Shown one piece after another: positions 1 through 5,558 of a DNA stretch of 9,727 bases; positions within the stretch are counted from its first letter, which is position 1; each line of letters opens with the position of its first letter. The stretch spans positions 1 through 9,727 of the forward strand of contig JAOZPO010000001.1 of NCBI GenBank assembly GCA_029932715.1, given 5' to 3'. The DNA is from Halobacteria archaeon. Its GTDB lineage: Archaea > Halobacteriota > Syntropharchaeia > Alkanophagales > Methanospirareceae. The translations under genes and the position numbers were made by a program. The notes under the pieces are model-generated. The model was not told the origin of the DNA. It worked only from the letters and a program-made list of their open reading frames with translations, and made no database searches.

Positions 1-50
1 GTCCACACCGACCCGTAGGCATAAGCCAGAAAGGTGCCTACCTGACTCAT
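1..50 (-). CDS. Possible 5' end of a leftward gene, truncated by the window edge
   Basis: Reading leftward from an ATG at 50-48, the frame stays open to the edge and gives 16 complete codons, MSQVGTFLAYAYGSVW. The peptide is hydrophobic and aromatic and matches no family I recognise. Support comes mainly from context. A strong leftward TATA box lies about 28 bases upstream, which would put transcription start within a few bases of this ATG. A purine-rich GGGGAAG also precedes the ATG, similar to the stretch in front of ftsY. Fifty open bases alone are not statistically meaningful, so this is a tentative partial CDS divergent from valS. Confidence 0.4.
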   Translation of the reverse strand, partial: MSQVGTFLAYAYGSVW

Positions 51-72
51 GTCTATCTTCCCCAACCGTCCG

Positions 73-83
73 TTATATAAAGT
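73..83 (-). promoter_or_regulatory. Leftward archaeal TATA box in the valS divergent region
   Basis: On the minus strand this reads ACTTTATATAA, close to the archaeal TATA consensus TTTATATA, with an A-rich stretch just upstream where the BRE would sit. Archaeal initiation usually falls about 25 bases downstream, here near position 52. That is almost at the ATG at 50, suggesting a leaderless or nearly leaderless transcript. The same bases read TTATATAAAG on the plus strand and could serve valS with a leader of about 180 bases, but the leftward reading fits better. Confidence 0.5.
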
Positions 84-99
84 TTATTAAATGTGACAT

Positions 100-290
100 T
101 GTCAAATTAGAGTGTGATAGAGTTGTGTTTTGTGTGTGTAGTTTGTGGAGGGGGCTAATTAACCTGAACCAAATTAGAGAGATAGTATTCTACATGAATT
201 GATGACGAAGAGCACTGGACGATTTTAAAGATAAAAGAAAGAGATATAAGAAGAACTAAAAATAAAATAATCTTAATACAGGAGAACCGT
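100..290 (+). promoter_or_regulatory. valS upstream region with ribosome binding site
   Basis: A Shine-Dalgarno GGAG lies at 281-284, six bases before the ATG at 291. This favours 291 over the in-frame ATG at 297, where spacing would be 12. The most plausible rightward TATA-like element is TTTTAAAG at 223-230; a second AT-rich stretch is GATATAAG at 243-250. Neither is a strong match. Bases 120-153 are a G/T-rich low-complexity run. No RNA gene or conserved leader structure could be recognised. Confidence 0.4.
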
Positions 291-2729
291 ATGGTAATGG
301 AAAAGATACCAAAGAGATACAACGCTAAGGAAGCAGAAAGTAAATGGCAAGAATACTGGGAGAAAGAGGGCATTTACAAGTTCAATCCAGTGTCCGATAG
401 CCCTATTTATTCATTAGATACGCCACCACCTACGGTTTCCGGCGAGATGCACATAGGACATGCGATGGCGTACATTCAGGCAGATACGATAATGCGATTT
501 CAGCGGATGCTGGGTAAAAATATCTTTTATCCATTCGGGTTTGACGACAATGGGCTTGCCACTGAGCTTTATGTAGAGAAGAAGACGGGAAAGCTGGCGG
601 AAGAGATGTCCCGGCAGGACTTTGTTGAACTCTGTTTTAACGAGAGTGAATTAGCGGAGAAGAGACTGCATAGAGATTGGAAAAGTCTGGGCATAAGCCC
701 TGATTGGGATATATCTTATCGTACGACTAACGAATGGTGCAGAAAGACATCACAGAGAAGTTTCATTCTACTTTACGAAATGGGAAGAGCATACAGGAAA
801 TACGAACCTACGGTCTGGTGTCCGAAATGCGGCACCGCTATCGCTCAGGTAGAGACAGAAGATAAAACCCTGCCGTCTACTCTTTATGAGATAAGGTTCA
901 AAGTAGAAGGTGAGGACTTGTTGATTGCCACTTCAAGACCCGAACTCTTACCCGCTTGCGTGGCTGTATTCTACCATCCCGATGATGAAAGATACACACG
1001 CTATGCAGGTAAAAAGGCAGAAGTGCCTCTGTTTGGTCATGAAGTGCCCATAATGGAAGATGAGGCTGCGGACCCAGATAGCGGGACGGGAATAGTAATG
1101 TGCTGCACGGCAGGTGACAGCACGGATGTAGAATGGTGGAAGACGCATAAATTACCCTGGATTTCTGCTATTGACGAGAAGGGCAGGCTGAAAGCGGAAG
1201 CGGGCAAATATGCAACTATGCGTATAAAGGAAGCGAGAAAAGCAATAGTAGCGGATTTGGCGGAGCAGGGATTGCTAAAAGGAAAATCGGACATTTATCA
1301 CACCGTAAATGTGCATGAGCGGTGCGGCACTGAGGTAGAGTATATAATGACTAAACAGTGGTTCATAAAGTATCTGGACTTGAAGGACTGGTTCCTTGAA
1401 GCAGGCGCGAAGCTCAACTGGTATCCCCCCTATATGAAGTCACGATACGATAATTGGGTAAAAGGCTTGAAGTGGGACTGGTGTATATCAAGACAAAGGT
1501 ACTATGGTATTCCGTTTCCCGTTTGGTACTGCGAAGATTGCAATTTCGTCGTGGTGGCAGATGATACCGCTTTACCGGTAAACCCTGCGGAAAATGCCCC
1601 GCCAATTGATAAATGCCCGAAATGCGGCTGTGATAGATTCAAACCGGAACTGGACGTGTTAGACACGTGGGCAACCTCATCATTAACACCCCAGATTGCG
1701 ACTAAATGGAAAGAGGATGATGCGTTTTTCAATAGAATCTATCCGATGTCGCTCAGGAGCAATGGTCATGATATTATCACCTTTTGGCTCTTTAATACCG
1801 TAGTAAAGGGGCTGTTGCATGAGAACAAACTGCCATGGAAAGATGTCATAATCAACGGGTTCGTACTCGACCCTAAGCGGGAGAAGATGAGTAAGAGTAA
1901 AGGCAATATAATAAAGCCGCAGGCGACAATCGAGCGGTACTCTGCCGATGCTTTACGGTTCTGGGCATGCTCAGCCAAACTTGGTGAAGATCTGCCGTAT
2001 GAAGAGAAAGAGATAAGACGTGGCGTGAAAATGATAAATAAGTTGTGGAATGCCTCGAAATTTACAATGATGCATTTAGACGGTTATGATTTGAACGCAT
2101 GTGACTTAGAGATCGTGGATAGATGGCTGCTTTCCAAGTTGAACAGGCTGATTGTGAAATGCACGGACAGTTTCCATGCCTATGAATTCTCAAATGTCAA
2201 GAAATCAATAGAGAATTTCTTCTGGCATACTTTCTGTGATGTCTATCTGGAGGTTGTGAAGGACCGGTTATATAATCCCGAGCGTGGTGAAGCCGCGAAG
2301 AGTAGTGCGCAGTATACCCTTTATGTTGCATTGCTGGCTATGCTCAAGACGATGGCACCTATGATGCCGCACATTACAGAAGAGATATATCACATCTATT
2401 TCGCACAGAAGGAGAATTGTAAGAGCATCCATATTTCTAAATGGCCTGAACCGGCTGAGGAGCTAATAGCCGAAGAGGAGGAGGAGATGGGCGATAAGGC
2501 AGAGGATGTGATTTCGGCAGTGCGGAAATATAAGACGCTTAATAAGAAAGCACTGAATGCACCGATGAGTAGAATACTAATAAAATGCGATATGCGAACA
2601 GAAAAGCAATTAGAACCTATGTATGAGGATTTGAAAGCTACGTTACATGCAGAGGAGATAGAATTTGGCAGTGTTGAAGACTATATTGTAACAGAGAAAT
2701 ATAGCTTGAAATTGGGCATAGATTGGTAG
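291..2729 (+). CDS. valS: Valyl-tRNA synthetase
   Basis: Cytoplasmic class I aminoacyl-tRNA synthetase that charges tRNA-Val using ATP and hydrolyses mischarged threonyl-tRNA-Val. The 812-residue product has the HIGH signature at residues 54-57, after a PPPTVSGEMHIGH stretch typical of ValRS, and KMSKS at 532-536. The CP1 editing domain lies between, with TSRPELLPACVAV and a later GTGIVMCCTAGD segment. Two Cys-X2-Cys pairs at 414/417 and 442/445 look like a zinc knuckle, and another pair sits at 177/180 (WCPKCGTAIAQVE). The C-terminal third is the helical anticodon-binding domain. Length is slightly short for an archaeal ValRS of about 860-870, mostly through a reduced C-terminus. The ATG at 291 is supported by GGAG six bases upstream. 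It is the only intact rightward gene and appears monocistronic. Confidence 0.97.
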   Translation: MVMEKIPKRYNAKEAESKWQEYWEKEGIYKFNPVSDSPIYSLDTPPPTVSGEMHIGHAMAYIQADTIMRFQRMLGKNIFYPFGFDDNGLATELYVEKKTGKLAEEMSRQDFVELCFNESELAEKRLHRDWKSLGISPDWDISYRTTNEWCRKTSQRSFILLYEMGRAYRKYEPTVWCPKCGTAIAQVETEDKTLPSTLYEIRFKVEGEDLLIATSRPELLPACVAVFYHPDDERYTRYAGKKAEVPLFGHEVPIMEDEAADPDSGTGIVMCCTAGDSTDVEWWKTHKLPWISAIDEKGRLKAEAGKYATMRIKEARKAIVADLAEQGLLKGKSDIYHTVNVHERCGTEVEYIMTKQWFIKYLDLKDWFLEAGAKLNWYPPYMKSRYDNWVKGLKWDWCISRQRYYGIPFPVWYCEDCNFVVVADDTALPVNPAENAPPIDKCPKCGCDRFKPELDVLDTWATSSLTPQIATKWKEDDAFFNRIYPMSLRSNGHDIITFWLFNTVVKGLLHENKLPWKDVIINGFVLDPKREKMSKSKGNIIKPQATIERYSADALRFWACSAKLGEDLPYEEKEIRRGVKMINKLWNASKFTMMHLDGYDLNACDLEIVDRWLLSKLNRLIVKCTDSFHAYEFSNVKKSIENFFWHTFCDVYLEVVKDRLYNPERGEAAKSSAQYTLYVALLAMLKTMAPMMPHITEEIYHIYFAQKENCKSIHISKWPEPAEELIAEEEEEMGDKAEDVISAVRKYKTLNKKALNAPMSRILIKCDMRTEKQLEPMYEDLKATLHAEEIEFGSVEDYIVTEKYSLKLGIDW

Positions 2730-2747
2730 TTCTGATGTCGCCCGTGA

Positions 2748-3069
2748 CACTATCTGTCTCTTCGTTTCGCATGTTTTTTACTTTTACTCTCTATTCTTTT
2801 TCCCTATGCAGCCATTAGCACAAACAGTAATACCTATATCTCTGCTCCCTGTTTAATCTTCGCCTCCATTGCAAGCAGTGATATCAACCTGAGCGAGTTT
2901 GCCGCTATTGCCTTAGCTGCACTCATAATAATCATCACTATGCTTATTCTCGCTCTCCTGGTACTCAAACTATTCGCTATAGACGGATTACTGAGAAGCG
3001 TCATATTAGTCCAGGCTGCGATGCCCTCTGCCGTTATGTCAATGATATTAATACAACTATTGCTCTTTC
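2748..3069 (+). pseudogene. Decayed, internally deleted AEC-family permease (auxin efflux carrier type)
   Basis: One frame is open from 2748 with no ATG, GTG or TTG start before the conserved region. It encodes a strongly hydrophobic peptide with two pieces I recognise from AEC membrane transporters. At 2835-2882, YISAPCLIFASIASSD resembles the early family motif (Y-x-x-x-P-x-L-I-F-x-S-I). At 2988-3050, LLRSVILVQAAMPSAVMSMIL resembles the C-terminal signature (AAMPSAVMS). In an intact carrier of about 300 residues these lie roughly 200 residues apart; here they are about 45 apart. I infer loss of the N-terminus and most of the middle. The frame runs on to a stop near 3125, but from 3070 it is antisense to the neighbouring gene and probably meaningless. 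The motif match is from memory, so the family call is moderately sure; the missing start is seen directly. Confidence 0.55.
2774..2801 (+). terminator. valS: Pyrimidine/T-rich tract after valS
   Basis: About 45 bases past the valS stop there are repeated T runs: six T at 2774-2779, four at 2782-2785 and a T5 ending at 2801, within an almost pure pyrimidine stretch. Archaeal RNA polymerase commonly terminates at such T-rich tracts without a hairpin, and no convincing stem was seen. The tract overlaps the start of the permease remnant, where it could simply encode a hydrophobic Leu/Phe stretch. Confidence 0.4.
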
Positions 3070-4158
3070 TTAATCACCGCCTGGTTGTAACTTTGAAATC
3101 GATTCAATACCCAGTTGTTTCATGAGTTTAGATAGTAGCCCCTGTTCAAAGTTTGCGTATGCTGCTTCATTCGGAACTGCTATGGCAAGTTTACGGTCCG
3201 AATATTTCGGATAGGAATCTTCAAACACTGTTTTTATCTTTTTTATCCATATTGGCATCTCCGCAGTTACAAAGACCACTGGCTGCTCTCTCCATTCTCT
3301 TACATTATACCTTGATAATTTATCTGTAACCACCAGATGCAGTGTATCTTCTACGTACATATTGCCGGTGAGTGATAGGAAATCTTCATCCAGCATGAAC
3401 CCGCTGAAATAGCCGCTAACTGTCTCTAATTCATCCTCTGAGAATTTAGCCCACTCTGCAAATCCCTCTTTCCAGCCTTCCTTTGCCTTTTTCGATTCTG
3501 TTACTACCTCGTCAATTTTATCTTCTAACTCCTTTATCATTGGCATATTAGAGAATTCCCTTTCTCTAAACTCCATTATCATATCACTGGCAGTCTTTAA
3601 CTCCTCATCTGTCTGATTATATAACCACAGGAATTCATGCCCTGGCTTTCTTTGTCCATAAACACATAGCCTCTCGGCGAGGAAACTATCCTCTAACGAC
3701 TGAAAAGCCGCAGATGAGTACATATCAGACATATCAGACTTTATGAATTCATACTGTGTGAATCCTCTAACTCCATGTATACCCATCTTTAAAAGTAACC
3801 AGATCATCGTTATCGCCGCTTTGTTACCCGCCTCTATCTCTGCCTTAACTATCTCCGATAATTTTGGCGGCTCTTCGAAAAAGCGTGATGTGACCTCACC
3901 GAATTCCTTCTCATGCCCCTCGGGACAAATGTACTCATCATAAGGTCCTATACCCAATATCCGCTTTCTCCATAGTGATTTTAACAAGTCCTTGCACTCC
4001 TTCTCTCTCCCTTTCCCCCGTATCGCCGCGAAGTTTCTCATAAGCGCCTCTTCCGAGGCGTATTCCTTCAGTACATAAACTAATCCCAGTAGTGTTTTTG
4101 CGTCCTCGTTGCTCTCTACCATGCTTAAAACCAAATTTTTATATTGCCCTGTTTTCAT
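3070..4158 (-). CDS. Unrecognised 362-residue protein, possible tandem winged-helix regulator, in the ftsY unit
   Basis: I do not recognise the family. The product is soluble and charged, with no signal peptide or membrane span. Residues 20-85 and about 100-180 each look like a helix-rich unit followed by a short strand-rich turn (RILGIGPYDEYICPEGHE, then LCVYGQRKPGHEFLWLY). This is the look of two winged-helix modules, though that is inference from pattern. Residues 185-235 are strongly charged and probably a long helix or coiled coil. The C-terminal part (270-350) alternates strands and helices, including LHLVVTDKLSRYNVREW, PVVFVTAEMP and LAIAVPNEAA. An AGGAGA ribosome binding site lies six bases upstream of the ATG at 4158. 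The gene starts only 21 bp past the ftsY stop, so both are probably on one mRNA. Its 3' end meets the permease remnant. Confidence 0.85.
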   Translation of the reverse strand: MKTGQYKNLVLSMVESNEDAKTLLGLVYVLKEYASEEALMRNFAAIRGKGREKECKDLLKSLWRKRILGIGPYDEYICPEGHEKEFGEVTSRFFEEPPKLSEIVKAEIEAGNKAAITMIWLLLKMGIHGVRGFTQYEFIKSDMSDMYSSAAFQSLEDSFLAERLCVYGQRKPGHEFLWLYNQTDEELKTASDMIMEFREREFSNMPMIKELEDKIDEVVTESKKAKEGWKEGFAEWAKFSEDELETVSGYFSGFMLDEDFLSLTGNMYVEDTLHLVVTDKLSRYNVREWREQPVVFVTAEMPIWIKKIKTVFEDSYPKYSDRKLAIAVPNEAAYANFEQGLLSKLMKQLGIESISKLQPGGD

Positions 4159-4179
4159 CCTCTATCTCCTCTCTCGTCT

Positions 4180-5115
4180 TTATCCACTCAATAACTTATC
4201 TACAAGCCATTCTGCATCAAATTTCTTCAGGTCTTCATACCCCTGCCCAATGCCAAGGAATAATATAGGCTTAGACGTGGAATGAGCGATAGAAATAGCC
4301 GCCCCGCCATTCTCATCTATGTCTAACTTGGTTAGTATCGAGGCATCTATCCCCACGAGTTCATCGAATCTCTTCGCCCGTTCCACCGCGTCGTTCCCCG
4401 CAACCGCTTCATCCACAAATATTACCATGTCCGGTTTCGTTACACGACGTATCTTATTCAACTGCTCCATTAAATTCACAGAGGTATGCATCCGCCCCGC
4501 AGTATCTGAAAGAACCACTTCTTTTCTATTCGCTTTCGCATATTTCACCGTGTCATATACAACCGCTGCCGGATCGGCACCATATTGATGCTTTATCAGT
4601 TTTATCCCTAAATTAGATGCATGTTGCTCTATCTGCTCTGTCGCACCCGCTCTGTATGTGTCCGCGGCTGCAATCACCACTGAATGTCCGTATGAAAGTA
4701 ACCTCTTCGCTACCTTCGCGATTGTTGTCGTCTTCCCCGTCCCATTTACACCAATAAAAGCGATATTTATCGGCTTTTCTCTATTCGAGACGAACTCATC
4801 AAAATCAAGCTTTTGTGCCGAAAGGATATTTAACAACGCATCTCTTATCGCGTTCTTCACTAACCCTTCTGCATCTACTCCCCATTTCTTACGCTTCCCC
4901 ACTAGATCCCTCTTCACCTGGGAAATCAACTCTTCCACCACGGACAATGCTGCGTCATTTTCCAGTAACGCTACTTCTAACTCTTCTAAAGGTGCTCGTA
5001 GTTCCTTTTCACCTAAAACCGTCTCACCACGTATTGCCGCCTTTCCTTTATCTACTACTTTCTCCTCGACTGTTTTAGAAAAGCTTTTTAGCTTCTTTTT
5101 CAGCTTGTCAAACAT
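4180..5115 (-). CDS. ftsY: Signal recognition particle receptor FtsY (SRP GTPase)
   Basis: Membrane-associated GTPase that pairs with SRP54 to hand ribosome-nascent-chain complexes to the Sec translocon. The 311-residue product has a basic N-terminal helix (MFDKLKKKLKSFSK) likely to touch the membrane, a helical N domain to about residue 110, and a complete G domain. Visible motifs are the P-loop GVNGTGKTT (122-130), DTYRAGA (152-158), DTAGR (204-208), AGND (239-242), TKLD (262-265) and the C-terminal GIGQGYEDLKKFD. FtsY differs from SRP54 in lacking an M domain, and this protein ends right after the G domain. It has no long acidic A domain, as is usual for archaeal forms. The ATG at 5115 follows a GGGGAAG purine run. 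The unknown gene starting 21 bp downstream is probably co-transcribed. Confidence 0.96.
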   Translation of the reverse strand: MFDKLKKKLKSFSKTVEEKVVDKGKAAIRGETVLGEKELRAPLEELEVALLENDAALSVVEELISQVKRDLVGKRKKWGVDAEGLVKNAIRDALLNILSAQKLDFDEFVSNREKPINIAFIGVNGTGKTTTIAKVAKRLLSYGHSVVIAAADTYRAGATEQIEQHASNLGIKLIKHQYGADPAAVVYDTVKYAKANRKEVVLSDTAGRMHTSVNLMEQLNKIRRVTKPDMVIFVDEAVAGNDAVERAKRFDELVGIDASILTKLDIDENGGAAISIAHSTSKPILFLGIGQGYEDLKKFDAEWLVDKLLSG

Positions 5116-5147
5116 TGCTTCTTCCCCTTACTATGGTGGCATCATTC

Positions 5148-5160
5148 TTAGATATAAGAG
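5148..5160 (-). promoter_or_regulatory. ftsY: Candidate ftsY TATA box
   Basis: The minus strand reads CTCTTATATCTAA here, a fair archaeal TATA element centred near 5154. Initiation about 25 bases downstream would be near 5128, giving a leader of about a dozen bases that still includes the AAGGGGAAG stretch before the ATG at 5115. It lies beyond the histone terminator, supporting ftsY as a separate transcription unit. Confidence 0.4.
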
Positions 5161-5227
5161 AGGAGATTGCCTGTGTTAAATCAAAATCAAGTATTAAAAA
5201 ACACGAGTTCTGTATCCCGGAAACGGG

Positions 5228-5280
5228 AAAAAAAATAAAAGGGGTAAGTTTTGGATTATGCCCCTTTTTTTTTAAAAAAA
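5228..5280 (-). terminator. Hairpin plus T-tract downstream of the histone gene
   Basis: AAAAGGGG (5237-5244) and CCCCTTTT (5261-5268) form an 8-bp stem around a 16-base loop. On the minus strand the stem is followed by TTTTATTTTTTTT, complementary to 5228-5240, and preceded by an A-rich run. The arrangement begins just past the histone stop at 5288, so it is read as that gene's terminator. T runs on both strands mean it could act in either direction, but no rightward gene ends here. Confidence 0.55.
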
Positions 5281-5287
5281 ATCTTTT

Positions 5288-5488
5288 TTACTGCATTGCT
5301 TCGTCTATGTCTTCTTTCTTCACTGTTTTACGTCCGGCATGCTTGGCAAGGCTTACGGCTCTCTTTGCTATCTTTTCGCCTTCCGCCTCCAATATCTCTA
5401 CTAATGCCTCACTTGCCTCTTCACTTACTCTCTCTGCACCCGCGTTTCTCACTAATCGCGTTACAGGTGCAATTGGTAGTTGTGCCAT
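5288..5488 (-). CDS. Archaeal histone (HMfA/HMfB type)
   Basis: A 66-residue DNA-wrapping protein made of one histone fold. It dimerises and, by family knowledge, builds tetramers or longer stacks on DNA. The sequence follows HMfB almost residue for residue: LPIAPVTRLVRNAGAERVS at the N-terminus, a central helix, then LAKHAGRKTVKKEDIDEAM. DNA-contacting R11, R20 and the RKT segment (52-55) are present, as are H50 and D60, which correspond to the HMfB dimer-dimer contact pair H49/D59. The protein stops shortly after DIDEAMQ and lacks the basic RRFKK-type tail of HMfB. The ATG at 5488 follows a GGTGAT ribosome binding site four bases upstream. The gene has its own TATA box and a terminator, so it is probably monocistronic between polB and ftsY. 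Confidence 0.96.
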   Translation of the reverse strand: MAQLPIAPVTRLVRNAGAERVSEEASEALVEILEAEGEKIAKRAVSLAKHAGRKTVKKEDIDEAMQ

Positions 5489-5492
5489 TTAC

Positions 5493-5498
5493 ATCACC
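5493..5498 (-). promoter_or_regulatory. Histone ribosome binding site
   Basis: The minus strand reads GGTGAT followed by four bases and the ATG at 5488. This matches the GGTGAT part of an extended Shine-Dalgarno sequence and fixes the start codon. It overlaps the left end of the CCATG...CATGG palindromic element. Confidence 0.55.
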
Positions 5499-5518
5499 AT
5501 GATTACGTAATGGCATGG
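5497..5518. promoter_or_regulatory. Palindromic element over the histone transcription start, possible operator
   Basis: ATTACGTAAT at 5502-5511 is a perfect 10-base palindrome. It is flanked by CCATG (5497-5501) and CATGG (5514-5518), which form a second, nearly concentric inverted repeat offset by one base. The element fills the space between the TATA box and the ribosome binding site and covers the predicted initiation point near 5498. A protein bound here would block transcription, so an operator, possibly autoregulatory, is a reasonable inference. Confidence 0.4.
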
Positions 5519-5527
5519 TATATAAAA
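5519..5527 (-). promoter_or_regulatory. Histone gene TATA box
   Basis: The minus strand reads TTTTATATA, a near-perfect archaeal TATA box. It is centred about 25 bases upstream of a predicted start near 5498 and lies within the 70-bp gap after polB. The histone is therefore expressed independently of polB read-through. Confidence 0.65.
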
Positions 5528-5558
5528 GCTTTTCGGTGCTCAGCCCTCTACAACAATA

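Noticed and set aside
15..41. Seven-base inverted repeat GTAGGCA...TGCCTAC
   Set aside because: It lies within the putative leftward coding sequence, with a 13-base loop and no T-tract; not convincing as a terminator or RNA element.
199..205. TTGATGA resembling a C box of an archaeal C/D sRNA
   Set aside because: No matching D box (CTGA) or C'/D' pair at the right distance downstream.
4658..5179. 173-codon rightward reading frame
   Set aside because: It lies antisense to most of ftsY, has low-complexity Ser/Phe-rich composition and no ribosome binding site. It is a shadow of the real gene.
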